Shown: positions 27,996-36,956, numbered from the stretch's first letter. The stretch is 64,000 nt of DNA from Dryocola sp036489025 (GCA_036489025.1 DASXGN010000046.1:1-64000), one strand, 5' to 3'. Program-made: numbers and translations. The notes: generated by a model from the sequence alone, not told the origin.

Positions 27996-28005
27996 ATTAA
28001 CGACT

Positions 28006-29835
28006 ATGTGTGGAATTGTTGGCGCGGTCGCGCAACGTGATATTGCTGAGATCCTTCTCGAAGGATTGCGTCGTCTGGAATACCGCGGTTATGACTCCGC
28101 GGGTCTGGCTGTGGTGGACGAGCAGGGGCATATGACCCGCCTGCGTCGCCTGGGTAAAGTTCAGAAGCTCGCGGAAGCAGCGGAAGAAACGGCCCTGCAC
28201 GGCGGTACAGGTATCGCTCATACCCGCTGGGCGACGCACGGCGAACCTTCTGAAGTTAACGCTCACCCTCATGTGTCCGACCACATTGTGGTGGTTCACA
28301 ACGGCATTATCGAAAACCACGAGCCGCTGCGTGAAGAGCTTCAGGCGCGCGGCTACAAATTTGTCTCACAGACCGATACCGAAGTGATTGCTCACCTGGT
28401 TCACTGGGAGCTGGAGCAGGGCGGCACGCTGCGTGAGGCAGTGCTGCGGGCCATTCCTCAGCTGCGCGGCGCTTACGGCACCGTCATCATGGATACCCGC
28501 AACCCGGGTGTTCTACTGGCCGCGCGTTCCGGCAGCCCGATGGTTATCGGCCTCGGCATGGGCGAAAACTTTATCGCCTCTGACCAGCTGGCGCTGCTGC
28601 CGGTTACCCGACGCTTTATCTTCCTCGAAGAAGGCGATATTGCGGAAGTCACCCGCCGTTCCGTTACCGTGTTCGATACTAACGGTGAACAGGTTAAACG
28701 TCAGGACATCGAATCTAATCTGCAATATGACGCGGGCGATAAAGGCCTTTACCGTCACTACATGCAGAAAGAGATTTACGAGCAGCCGAACGCTATCAAA
28801 AACACCCTGGCCGGACGCATCAGCCACGGCGAAGTGGATCTGAGCGAGCTTGGCCCGAAAGCCAACGAAATGCTTTCTCAGGTGGAGCACATCCAAATAG
28901 TCGCCTGCGGGACGTCTTATAACTCGGGCATGGTTTCTCGCTACTGGTTTGAAGCGCTGGCGGGCGTGCCTTGCGACGTCGAAATCGCGTCTGAGTTCCG
29001 CTATCGCAAATCAGCCGTGCGCCGTAACAGCCTGATGATCACCCTGTCTCAGTCCGGCGAAACGGCGGATACGCTGGCCGCGCTGCGCCTGTCCAAAGAG
29101 CTGGGCTATCTAGGCTCGCTGGCGATTTGTAACGTGGCCGGGTCTTCGCTGGTGCGTGAATCTGATCTGGCGCTGATGACGAATGCCGGAACGGAAATCG
29201 GCGTGGCCTCGACCAAAGCGTTCACTACCCAGCTGACCGTTCTGCTGATGCTGGTGGCGAAACTGAGCCGTCTGAAAGGGGCGGAGGCGCAAATCGAACA
29301 CGACATCGTGCACGGTTTGCAGGCGCTGCCTAGCCGTATCGAACAGATGCTGTCCCAGGATAAACGTATCGAAGCGCTGGCGGAAGACTTCTCCGACAAG
29401 CATCACGCGCTGTTCCTTGGCCGTGGCGATCAATACCCGATCGCAATGGAAGGCGCGCTGAAGCTCAAAGAGATCTCTTATATTCACGCCGAAGCCTACG
29501 CGGCGGGCGAGCTGAAACACGGCCCGCTGGCGCTGATTGACGCGGATATGCCGGTTATCGTCGTGGCACCGAACAACGAGCTGTTGGAAAAACTCAAATC
29601 CAACATCGAAGAAGTTCGCGCTCGCGGCGGCCAGCTGTACGTCTTCGCCGACCGGGATGCAGGCTTCACCAGCAGCGATAACATGCACATTATCGAGATG
29701 CCGCACGTGGAAGAGGTTATTGCGCCAATCTTCTATACCGTGCCGCTCCAGCTGCTGTCCTATCACGTCGCACTGATTAAAGGCACCGATGTCGATCAGC
29801 CGCGTAACCTCGCAAAATCGGTTACGGTTGAGTAA
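28006..29835 (+). CDS. glmS: Glutamine-fructose-6-phosphate aminotransferase (isomerizing)
   Basis: 609 residues from ATG 28006, exactly the E. coli length; the frame is open upstream to 27859 but the mature enzyme must begin MCGIVGA because Cys1, freed by removal of Met, is the glutaminase nucleophile. N-terminal class II glutamine amidotransferase domain, then two SIS sugar isomerase domains, ending in AKSVTVE. First committed step of amino-sugar synthesis. Confidence 0.98.
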   Translation: MCGIVGAVAQRDIAEILLEGLRRLEYRGYDSAGLAVVDEQGHMTRLRRLGKVQKLAEAAEETALHGGTGIAHTRWATHGEPSEVNAHPHVSDHIVVVHNGIIENHEPLREELQARGYKFVSQTDTEVIAHLVHWELEQGGTLREAVLRAIPQLRGAYGTVIMDTRNPGVLLAARSGSPMVIGLGMGENFIASDQLALLPVTRRFIFLEEGDIAEVTRRSVTVFDTNGEQVKRQDIESNLQYDAGDKGLYRHYMQKEIYEQPNAIKNTLAGRISHGEVDLSELGPKANEMLSQVEHIQIVACGTSYNSGMVSRYWFEALAGVPCDVEIASEFRYRKSAVRRNSLMITLSQSGETADTLAALRLSKELGYLGSLAICNVAGSSLVRESDLALMTNAGTEIGVASTKAFTTQLTVLLMLVAKLSRLKGAEAQIEHDIVHGLQALPSRIEQMLSQDKRIEALAEDFSDKHHALFLGRGDQYPIAMEGALKLKEISYIHAEAYAAGELKHGPLALIDADMPVIVVAPNNELLEKLKSNIEEVRARGGQLYVFADRDAGFTSSDNMHIIEMPHVEEVIAPIFYTVPLQLLSYHVALIKGTDVDQPRNLAKSVTVE

Positions 29836-29858
29836 TGCGACGCTAAAAATATTCTCTA

Positions 29859-29883
29859 AAAGCTGTCTTCGGACAGCTTTTTT
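29859..29883 (+). terminator. Intrinsic terminator after glmS
   Basis: AAAGCTGTC and GACAGCTTT stem capped by a TTCG tetraloop and followed by T residues. Confidence 0.92.
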
Positions 29884-29964
29884 ATTGGTGTTTTTTTATT
29901 TTCAACTTGATGATAACAAAGGAATAATATAGATAAGTTAGATTAAATGACAGACGTCAAACGC

Positions 29965-30028
29965 CTTGTCACAAAACTGTCATAATACGTACATTTAACT
30001 GTCACCAAACTGTCCTATTTTCTATCCT
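29965..30028 (+). promoter_or_regulatory. Tandem Pho boxes and promoter of pstS
   Basis: Two PhoB boxes, TTGTCACAAAACTGTCAT (29966-29983) and CTGTCACCAAACTGTCCT (29999-30016), each two direct 11-bp-spaced CTGTCA-like half-sites, 33 bp apart. A candidate -10 TATCCT (30023-30028) follows at the right distance and no -35 is needed because PhoB replaces it. Same layout as E. coli pstS. Confidence 0.92.
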
Positions 30029-30076
30029 GCATCCACTAAACAATGAATTACGTTCAACACCTCTGCAGGAGACATT

Positions 30077-31117
30077 ATGAAAGTTATGCGTACCACTGTC
30101 GCAACTGTTGTCGCCGCGACCTTATCCCTGAGCGCTTTCGGCGTAAACGCTGCCGCAAGCCTGACTGGCGCTGGTGCAACCTTCCCTGCGCCGGTGTATG
30201 CCAAATGGGCAGATACCTACCAAAAATCAACCGGTAACAAAGTTAACTACCAGGGTATTGGCTCCTCAGGTGGCGTTAAACAAATTATTGCAAACACCGT
30301 GGACTTCGGTGCGTCTGATGCCCCGCTGGCAGATGACAAGCTGGCTCAGGAAGGCCTGTTCCAGTTCCCAACCGTTATCGGCGGCGTCGTTCTGGCGGTG
30401 AACCTGCCGGGCGTGAAATCCGGCGAGCTGGTGCTCGACGGTAAAACCCTCGGGGATATCTACCTGGGAAAAATCAAAAAATGGGATGACGAAGCGATCG
30501 CTAAACTCAACCCTGGCATGAAGCTGCCGCAGCAAAACATCGCGGTTGTGCGCCGTGCGGATGGTTCCGGTACTTCCTTCGTTTTCACCAGCTACCTGGC
30601 GAAAGTGAACGAAGAGTGGAAATCTAAAATTGGCGCAGGTTCTACCGTTAACTGGCCAACCGGCCTGGGCGGTAAGGGCAACGACGGTATCGCCGCTTTC
30701 GTACAGCGTCTGCCTGGCTCAATTGGCTACGTAGAATATGCTTATGCTAAGCAAAACAATCTGGCTTACACCAGGCTGGTTTCTGCGGATGGCAAGCCGG
30801 TAGCGCCTTCTGAAGAAAACTTTGCTAACGCGGCGAAAGGCGCGGACTGGAGCAAATCTTTCGCCCAGGATCTGACTAACCAGAAAGGTGCTGAAGCGTG
30901 GCCGATCACCTCTACCACCTTTATCCTGGTGCACAAAGAGCAGAAGAATCCTGAGCAGGGCGCTGAAGTACTGAAGTTCTTCGACTGGGCTTACAAAGAG
31001 GGTGCAAAACAGGCTAACGACCTGGACTATGCTTCCCTGCCAGACGCTGTCGTTGAGCAGGTTCGCGCCGCATGGAAAACCAACGTGAAAGACAGCTCCG
31101 GTAAGGCGCTGTACTAA
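30077..31117 (+). CDS. pstS: Periplasmic phosphate-binding protein PstS
   Basis: 346 residues as in E. coli. Signal peptide 1-25 or so, ending at VNA/AASLTGAG. Mature motifs GAGATFPAPVYAKWAD, GIGSSGGVKQI and RADGSGTSF supply the phosphate ligands. Feeds PstCAB and takes part in Pho signalling through PhoU-PhoR. Confidence 0.98.
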   Translation: MKVMRTTVATVVAATLSLSAFGVNAAASLTGAGATFPAPVYAKWADTYQKSTGNKVNYQGIGSSGGVKQIIANTVDFGASDAPLADDKLAQEGLFQFPTVIGGVVLAVNLPGVKSGELVLDGKTLGDIYLGKIKKWDDEAIAKLNPGMKLPQQNIAVVRRADGSGTSFVFTSYLAKVNEEWKSKIGAGSTVNWPTGLGGKGNDGIAAFVQRLPGSIGYVEYAYAKQNNLAYTRLVSADGKPVAPSEENFANAAKGADWSKSFAQDLTNQKGAEAWPITSTTFILVHKEQKNPEQGAEVLKFFDWAYKEGAKQANDLDYASLPDAVVEQVRAAWKTNVKDSSGKALY

Positions 31118-31140
31118 TTTTTACCCGCTCGGGTGATAAA

Positions 31141-31170
31141 ACCCGGAGTAAAGAGTAACTTACTCCGGGT
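31141..31170 (+). promoter_or_regulatory. Stem-loop between pstS and pstC
   Basis: Perfect 11-bp inverted repeat ACCCGGAGTAA (31141-31151) and TTACTCCGGGT (31160-31170) with an 8-nt loop and no T-run. Probably protects the pstS message from 3' decay and lets pstS exceed pstCAB. Confidence 0.7.
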
Positions 31171-31196
31171 AAACCCAACACGACGAAGAGTAATTT

Positions 31197-32159
31197 ATGG
31201 CTGTGAGTAAGCCGACGTTTAAAGCCCCTGGTAAGCAAGGCGATATCATTTTCAGCGCGCTGGTCAAACTGGCGGCGCTGATTGTGCTATTTCTGCTGGG
31301 CGGCATCATCATCTCCCTGATCATCTCCTCCTGGCCGAGCATTCAGAAGTTTGGCTTTGCGTTCCTGTGGACTAAAGAGTGGGATGCTCCTAACGATATT
31401 TACGGCGCGCTGGTGCCGATTTACGGCACGCTGGTCACGTCGTTTATCGCCCTGCTGATTGCCGTGCCGGTGAGCTTTGGCATCGCCCTGTTCCTGACCG
31501 AACTCGCGCCAGGCTGGCTGAAACGCCCGCTGGGTATCGCCATTGAGCTGTTAGCCGCAATTCCAAGTATCGTTTACGGCATGTGGGGCCTGTTTATTTT
31601 TGCGCCGCTGTTTGCGACATATTTCCAGGAGCCGGTGGGCAATATTCTTTCTTCCGTGCCGATCGTTGGCGCGCTGTTCTCTGGCCCGGCGTTCGGGATT
31701 GGTATTCTTGCCGCGGGCGTGATTCTGGCCATTATGATCATCCCTTACATTGCCTCGGTTATGCGCGACGTATTCGAACAAACCCCGGTGATGATGAAAG
31801 AGTCGGCCTACGGTATCGGCTGTACAACCTGGGAAGTCATCTGGCGCATCGTACTGCCTTTCACCAAAAACGGCGTGATCGGTGGCGTCATGCTGGGCTT
31901 AGGCCGCGCGCTCGGTGAAACCATGGCGGTCACCTTTATCATCGGCAACACTTACCAGCTCGACAGCGCATCGCTTTATATGCCGGGTAACAGCATCACC
32001 TCCGCGCTGGCGAATGAATTTGCCGAAGCCGAATCCGGCCTGCATACCGCCGCGCTGATGGAGCTTGGCCTGATTCTGTTTGTTATCACCTTTATCGTGC
32101 TGGCGATCTCTAAGTTTATGGTTATGCGTCTGGCGAAGAACGAGGGGGCACGCTCATGA
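31197..32159 (+). CDS. pstC: Phosphate ABC transporter permease PstC
   Basis: 320 residues with six membrane helices; the ABC permease loop lies near 195-225 (ESAYGIGCTTWEVIWRIVLPFTKNGVIGG). Pairs with PstA. Its stop overlaps the pstA start by 4 bp (ATGA). Confidence 0.97.
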   Translation: MAVSKPTFKAPGKQGDIIFSALVKLAALIVLFLLGGIIISLIISSWPSIQKFGFAFLWTKEWDAPNDIYGALVPIYGTLVTSFIALLIAVPVSFGIALFLTELAPGWLKRPLGIAIELLAAIPSIVYGMWGLFIFAPLFATYFQEPVGNILSSVPIVGALFSGPAFGIGILAAGVILAIMIIPYIASVMRDVFEQTPVMMKESAYGIGCTTWEVIWRIVLPFTKNGVIGGVMLGLGRALGETMAVTFIIGNTYQLDSASLYMPGNSITSALANEFAEAESGLHTAALMELGLILFVITFIVLAISKFMVMRLAKNEGARS

Positions 32160-33046
32160 CCACGATGGAAATGCAGTCGAGCGCAAAGCTTGCGGAATCG
32201 CGCCGCAAAATGCAGGCGAAGCGCCGCTTTAAGAATCGAGTCGCGCTGACGCTCTCCATGGGCACCATGGCGTTTGGCCTGTTCTGGCTGGTGTGGATTT
32301 TATTCTCCACCGTCACCCGCGGCATCGACGGCATGTCGATTGCTCTGTTCACCGAAATGACCCCTCCGCCAAATACGGCCGGTGGCGGTCTGGCTAACGC
32401 CCTCGCGGGCAGCGGCCTGCTGATTCTGTGGGCCACCGTTTTCGGTACGCCGCTGGGCATTATGGCTGGGATTTACCTGGCCGAGTATGGCCGCAAGTCC
32501 TGGCTGGCCGAAGTGATCCGCTTCATTAACGATATTTTGCTTTCCGCGCCGTCGATAGTCGTTGGCCTGTTCGTTTACACCGTGGTGGTGGCAAAAATGC
32601 AGCACTTCTCCGGCTGGGCCGGGGTAATTGCGCTGGCGCTGCTGCAAATCCCGATTGTGATTCGTACCACGGAAAACATGATGAAGCTGGTGCCGGACAG
32701 CCTGCGTGAAGCGGCCTACGCGCTGGGAACGCCAAAGTGGAAAATGATTTCTGCCATTACGCTCAAAGCCTCCGTTTCCGGGATTCTTACCGGCGTGCTG
32801 CTGGCGGTTGCGCGTATTGCTGGTGAAACGGCTCCGCTGCTGTTCACGTCGCTCTCCAACCAGTTCTGGAGCACCGACATGATGCAGCCGATTGCCAACC
32901 TGCCGGTGACAATTTTCAAATTTGCCATGAGCCCGTTTGCCGAATGGCAGCAGCTGGCCTGGGCCGGGGTGCTGATTATTACCCTTTGTGTGCTGCTGTT
33001 GAACATTCTGGCGCGCGTGATTTTCGCGAAGAATAAACACGGTTAA
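32156..33046 (+). CDS. pstA: Phosphate ABC transporter permease PstA
   Basis: 296 residues, same length as E. coli. N-terminal cytoplasmic segment, then six helices; EAAYALGTPKWKMISAITLKASVSGILTG is the ATPase-contact loop. Translationally coupled to pstC. Confidence 0.97.
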   Translation: MTTMEMQSSAKLAESRRKMQAKRRFKNRVALTLSMGTMAFGLFWLVWILFSTVTRGIDGMSIALFTEMTPPPNTAGGGLANALAGSGLLILWATVFGTPLGIMAGIYLAEYGRKSWLAEVIRFINDILLSAPSIVVGLFVYTVVVAKMQHFSGWAGVIALALLQIPIVIRTTENMMKLVPDSLREAAYALGTPKWKMISAITLKASVSGILTGVLLAVARIAGETAPLLFTSLSNQFWSTDMMQPIANLPVTIFKFAMSPFAEWQQLAWAGVLIITLCVLLLNILARVIFAKNKHG

Positions 33047-33092
33047 TTTTACGGCGCGGCTCACGCGGCGCCGGACGGAGATTAAGAAACAG

Positions 33093-33866
33093 ATGAGTAT
33101 GGTTGATACTGCCCCGGGCAAAATTCAGGTTCGCGATTTGAACTTCTTTTACGGCAAGTTCCACGCCCTGAAAAACATCAATCTGGATATCGCGAAGAAC
33201 CAGGTTACCGCTTTTATCGGTCCTTCAGGCTGTGGCAAGTCCACGCTGCTGCGCACCTTTAACAAAATGTACTCGCTCTACCCGGAGCAGCGTGCGGAAG
33301 GTGAAATTCTGCTGGATGGGGAAAACATCCTCACTCAAAGCCAGGACATCGCCCTGCTGCGTGCCAAAGTCGGTATGGTTTTCCAGAAGCCAACGCCGTT
33401 CCCAATGTCGATTTACGACAACATCGCGTTTGGCGTTCGCCTGTTCGAGAAGCTTTCGCGCAGCGATATGGACGAGCGCGTACAGTGGGCTTTGACCAAG
33501 GCTGCGCTGTGGAACGAAACCAAAGATAAACTGCATCAGAGCGGATATAGCCTCTCCGGCGGCCAGCAGCAGCGTTTGTGTATCGCGCGCGGCATCGCCA
33601 TTCGCCCTGATGTGCTGCTGCTCGATGAGCCTTGCTCCGCGCTCGACCCGATCTCCACCGGACGTATCGAAGAGCTGATCACCGAGCTGAAGCAGGATTA
33701 CACCGTGGTGATTGTGACCCACAACATGCAGCAGGCGGCGCGTTGCTCCGACCACACGGCGTTTATGTACCTCGGCGAGCTGATCGAATTCAGCCAGACC
33801 GACACGCTGTTCACCACGCCTGCTAAAAAGCAGACGGAAGACTACATTACCGGCCGCTACGGTTGA
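33093..33866 (+). CDS. pstB: Phosphate ABC transporter ATPase PstB
   Basis: 257 residues. Walker A GPSGCGKS at 43-50, Q-loop in VFQKPTPFPMS, signature LSGGQQQRL, Walker B VLLLDEPCSALD. The conserved PstB feature of an acidic-free Q-loop followed by TPFPMSI is present. 46 bp after pstA. Confidence 0.98.
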   Translation: MSMVDTAPGKIQVRDLNFFYGKFHALKNINLDIAKNQVTAFIGPSGCGKSTLLRTFNKMYSLYPEQRAEGEILLDGENILTQSQDIALLRAKVGMVFQKPTPFPMSIYDNIAFGVRLFEKLSRSDMDERVQWALTKAALWNETKDKLHQSGYSLSGGQQQRLCIARGIAIRPDVLLLDEPCSALDPISTGRIEELITELKQDYTVVIVTHNMQQAARCSDHTAFMYLGELIEFSQTDTLFTTPAKKQTEDYITGRYG

Positions 33867-33879
33867 TTTGGAGAGCGCA

Positions 33880-34605
33880 ATGGACAACCTCAATCTGAAC
33901 AAACACATCTCCGGCCAGTTTAACGCCGAGCTGGAATACATCCGCACCCAGGTGATGACCATGGGCGGGCTGGTGGAGCAGCAGCTTAGCGATGCAATCA
34001 CCGCGATGCACAACCAGGACAGCGAGCTGGCTAAACAGGTCATTGAAGGCGACCAGAAGGTCAACATGATGGAAGTGGCCATCGATGAGGCCTGCGTGCG
34101 CATCATTGCCAAACGCCAGCCAACCGCCAGCGATCTGCGTCTGGTGATGGCGATCATCAAAACGATTTCCGAACTGGAACGCATTGGCGACGTAGCGGAC
34201 AAAATTTGCCGCACCGCGCTGGAGAAATTCTCCCAGCAGCATCAGCCGCTGCTGGTGAGCCTCGAATCGCTGGGCCGCCACACGGTGCAGATGCTGCATG
34301 ACGTGCTGGACGCCTTTGCGCGGATGGATCTCGACGAAGCGGTGCGTATCTATCGCGAAGATAAGAAAGTTGACCAGGAATATGAAGGCATCGTGCGTCA
34401 GCTCATGACCTACATGATGGAAGACTCGCGCACCATTCCAAGCGTGCTGACCGCGCTGTTCTGCGCCCGTTCCATCGAGCGTATCGGCGACCGCTGCCAG
34501 AATATCTGCGAGTTCATCTTCTACTTCGTGAAGGGGCAGGATTTCCGCCACGTTGGCGGCGACGAGCTGGATAAACTGCTGGCGGGTAAAGACCCGAAAG
34601 AGTGA
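33880..34605 (+). CDS. phoU: Phosphate signalling protein PhoU
   Basis: 241 residues from ATG 33880 behind TTGGAGAG, matching E. coli; an upstream start at 33868 adds four residues and would hide the ribosome site. Two three-helix bundles with metal-binding E/D-rich repeats (ELERIGDVADKI and SIERIGDRCQNI). Negative regulator linking PstSCAB with PhoR. Last gene of the operon. Confidence 0.97.
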   Translation: MDNLNLNKHISGQFNAELEYIRTQVMTMGGLVEQQLSDAITAMHNQDSELAKQVIEGDQKVNMMEVAIDEACVRIIAKRQPTASDLRLVMAIIKTISELERIGDVADKICRTALEKFSQQHQPLLVSLESLGRHTVQMLHDVLDAFARMDLDEAVRIYREDKKVDQEYEGIVRQLMTYMMEDSRTIPSVLTALFCARSIERIGDRCQNICEFIFYFVKGQDFRHVGGDELDKLLAGKDPKE

Positions 34606-34619
34606 TAAAATCTCGATAA

Positions 34620-34645
34620 AAAACGCCAGCGAAAGCTGGCGTTTT
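34620..34645. terminator. Bidirectional terminator between phoU and the PTS operon
   Basis: AAAACGCCAGC, GAAA tetraloop, GCTGGCGTTTT. Works in both directions, for phoU (+) and the converging PTS genes (-). Confidence 0.9.
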
Positions 34646-34668
34646 CATTTGTGGCGCAGAGCTAAATG

Positions 34669-35925
34669 TTAGCGAACGATAATCCCTAACAGGATCCCCA
34701 GCGCGCCGAAGTCAGCATCGCTGAAGGTGGTGTTGGCAAAGCCAATATTGCCCAGCACCGGCAGCAGGAATACCGGCAGGAAGGTAATCAGCAGGCCCTG
34801 AGCAAATGCGCCGAGAATCGCCCCGCGGCGACCGCCCGTGGCGTTCCCAAAGACCCCAGCCGCTGCGCCCACGAAGAAGTGCGGCACTACGCCCGGAATA
34901 ATCACCGTCATATTCAGCAGGTAAAGTGCAAACATGCCGATTAAACCGGCGACGAAACTGCTCAGGAAGCCCACCAGCACCGCGTTCGGTGCGTAAGGGA
35001 AGACGACCGGGCAATCAAGCGCGGGCTTCGCGTTTGGCACCAGCTTGTCGGAAATCCCTTTGAACGCCGGAACGATCTCGGCAATCACCATGCGCACACC
35101 TTGCAGGATGATATACACGCCCGCCGCGAAGGTAATGGACTGCATGATCGAGAACATGAACCAGTTTTTACCGCCGCTCAGCTCTTTCACCACGTCGGCC
35201 CCGGCAAACAGGCAGGTGACCAGGAAGATAATGCTCATGGTAAAGGAGATGGCCACCGGGGTGTCGCGCAGGAAAAGCAGGCTTTTCGGCACGTTCATGT
35301 CTTCGGTGGAGTGCTCCTTGTTGCCAAACTTGCTGCCGATAAAACCGGCCAGCACGTAGGACAGCGTAGAGAAATGGCCGATGGCGACATCGTCAGAGCC
35401 GGTCACCTTCTTCATATAAGGATGCGCAATGGCCGGGAAGAAGACCATCGCCACGCCCACCACCAGCGAGCCAACAGCAATCAGCGTTACACCGCTCATG
35501 CCTGCGGTTGCCAGAATCACCGCGACCATCATCGACATGAACAGCGTGTGGTGCCCGGTCAGGAAGATGAATTTCCACGGCGTAAAACGGGCAATCAGGA
35601 TATTGATGACCATCGCGAAGAACATGATCATCGCCATCTCTTTCCCGAAGCTCTTCTGCGCCACGGAAACAATCGCTTCGTTGTTGGGCACGACGCCCTG
35701 AATACCAAACGCGTGCTGGAAGATATTCGCGAAATCACCCAGCGATGAGACCACCAGGCCCGCGCCGGCGCCTAAAATCACAAAACCCATAATGGTTTTG
35801 ACGGTGCCTTTAATGCATTCCGTGACCGGTTTTTTCTGGGCTATCAGGCCGATCAGCGCGATTAAACCGACCAGCACCGCCGGTTCGGAAAGCACGTCGC
35901 TCATCAAAAAACGAAAGAAATCCAT
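34669..35925 (-). CDS. PTS IIC component, ascorbate (AAT/UlaA) family
   Basis: 418 residues, about ten membrane helices. The pattern CIKGTVKTIMGFVILGAG near 37-54, FKGISDKLVPNAKPALDCPVV followed by FAPNAV-like YAPNAVLVGF, and VIIPGVVPHFFVGAAAGVFGNATGG follow E. coli UlaA at equivalent points, but it is about 45 residues shorter and clearly diverged. Last gene of a IIA-IIB-IIC operon. Substrate unknown: no ulaG/D/E/F-like catabolic genes are beside it, so ascorbate should not be assumed. Confidence 0.85.
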   Translation of the reverse strand: MDFFRFLMSDVLSEPAVLVGLIALIGLIAQKKPVTECIKGTVKTIMGFVILGAGAGLVVSSLGDFANIFQHAFGIQGVVPNNEAIVSVAQKSFGKEMAMIMFFAMVINILIARFTPWKFIFLTGHHTLFMSMMVAVILATAGMSGVTLIAVGSLVVGVAMVFFPAIAHPYMKKVTGSDDVAIGHFSTLSYVLAGFIGSKFGNKEHSTEDMNVPKSLLFLRDTPVAISFTMSIIFLVTCLFAGADVVKELSGGKNWFMFSIMQSITFAAGVYIILQGVRMVIAEIVPAFKGISDKLVPNAKPALDCPVVFPYAPNAVLVGFLSSFVAGLIGMFALYLLNMTVIIPGVVPHFFVGAAAGVFGNATGGRRGAILGAFAQGLLITFLPVFLLPVLGNIGFANTTFSDADFGALGILLGIIVR

Positions 35926-35937
35926 ATCAGCCTCCGC

Positions 35938-36225
35938 TTACAGCGCGCCTAATTCGGTTAATGCCACGGACAGACGTTCCTTCATGGCTTTCTTATCAAT
36001 CATGTTTTCCAGAGCGACGATTTTGCCTGCCACCGACTGCGCGACCAGCTGCTCGGCGATATCTTTGGTGCCGACATAAATATCGCTCGGCGTGCCCTTC
36101 GCTGAACCAAGATCGACATGATCGACGTCGGCGCTGACGGATAGCTCTTTCAGGATGTTTTTGATGCTCATTTCCATCATCAGGCTGGTGCCTAAACCGT
36201 TTCCGCAAACTACTGTTATTTTCAT
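35938..36225 (-). CDS. PTS IIB component, UlaB-like
   Basis: 95 residues. Begins MKITVVCGNGLGTSLMM; Cys7 in the CGNGxGTS loop is the phosphocysteine site of lactose/ascorbate-type IIB proteins. Receives phosphate from the IIA histidine and passes it to the sugar bound by IIC. 12 bp upstream of the IIC gene. Confidence 0.88.
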   Translation of the reverse strand: MKITVVCGNGLGTSLMMEMSIKNILKELSVSADVDHVDLGSAKGTPSDIYVGTKDIAEQLVAQSVAGKIVALENMIDKKAMKERLSVALTELGAL

Positions 36226-36240
36226 AATGGTTCCCCTGGA

Positions 36241-36684
36241 TTAATAGCGCGCAATGACGGACAAAATGTCCTGCGTCGTTTTGGCCGTTAAAATGGCCTG
36301 AATGTCTTGTTCGTTATCGAATAATTGAGCGAGCTGTGAAATCGCCTCTATGTGGCTGGTGCTGTCGGTTGCCGCCAGGACAATCAGCAGCTTCACCGGA
36401 TCGTTTTCTTCGGCATCAAAGTTCACGCCGTCGGTGATGAGGGTCAGCGCCAGCGCGAGTTTGTTGGCACCTTCTTCAGGCCTGGCATGCGGCATCGCGA
36501 TGCCCGGGCCCACCACGTAGTAAGGGCCGATGGCTTCGTGCGAGCGGTAAATGGCGTCGACGTAACGAGGCTCGATAGAGCCATTATCAATCAGCGGGCG
36601 GCAGGAAATTGCCACGGCGTCCCGCCAGTCTTTTGCCTGTCCCACAACCTGAACGACATCCGCAGTAAGCAGTGTTTTTAACAT
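36241..36684 (-). CDS. PTS IIA component, UlaC/mannitol type
   Basis: 147 residues of the PTS_EIIA_2 family. His66 in VGPGIAMPHARPEEG is the phosphorylation site, and WRDAV near 20 matches UlaC. First gene of the operon; the operator cluster lies about 80-130 bp upstream of its start. Confidence 0.88.
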   Translation of the reverse strand: MLKTLLTADVVQVVGQAKDWRDAVAISCRPLIDNGSIEPRYVDAIYRSHEAIGPYYVVGPGIAMPHARPEEGANKLALALTLITDGVNFDAEENDPVKLLIVLAATDSTSHIEAISQLAQLFDNEQDIQAILTAKTTQDILSVIARY

Positions 36685-36744
36685 GTGATTGAAGACTCCC
36701 GAGGGTAATTAACACGGAGAGTAGATATTTTGTCTGCTTATTAA

Positions 36745-36760
36745 TGTGATGGTTGTCTCA
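36745..36760. promoter_or_regulatory. Candidate CRP site upstream of the PTS operon
   Basis: TGTGATGGTTGTCTCA: a perfect TGTGA half, 6-bp spacer, and TCTCA for TCACA. Placed between the three LacI-type operators and the IIA start, as expected for a catabolite-controlled PTS. Confidence 0.6.
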
Positions 36761-36762
36761 TT

Positions 36763-36810
36763 TGATAGCGCTACCTGATAGCGCTATCAAGCAATGTGAT
36801 AGCGCTATCA
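36763..36810. promoter_or_regulatory. Triple LacI-family operator cluster
   Basis: Two perfect 14-bp palindromes TGATAGCGCTATCA (36776-36789 and 36797-36810) and a third copy with a degenerate right half (36763-36776, TGATAGCGCTACCT). Centres are 13 and 21 bp apart. The central CG dyad is the LacI/GntR-family operator style. They sit between the divergent PTS operon and the LacI-type gene, so they are very probably its binding sites. Confidence 0.8.
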
Positions 36811-36827
36811 TTTTCCTCATCTCGCAC

Positions 36828-36856
36828 TTTGGCTATATCCGCCCCGCGCATATACA
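36828..36856 (+). promoter_or_regulatory. Candidate promoter of the LacI-type gene
   Basis: TTTGGC (36828-36833), 17-bp spacer, TATACA (36851-36856), just downstream of the operator cluster and about 100 bp before the ATG. Pattern-based only. Confidence 0.45.
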
Positions 36857-36956
36857 ATGCGAGAGGATAATGGCCGCCGTGACAGCGGGGGTATACAGGC
36901 AGATGGTGAAATAACAATAATGAAAACAGTTTGTTGTAGCTGTCCGGGGAGCCAGG

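Noticed and set aside
27859..28005. N-terminal extension of GlmS
   Set aside because: GlmS needs a free Cys right after the initiator Met; only the start at 28006 provides it.
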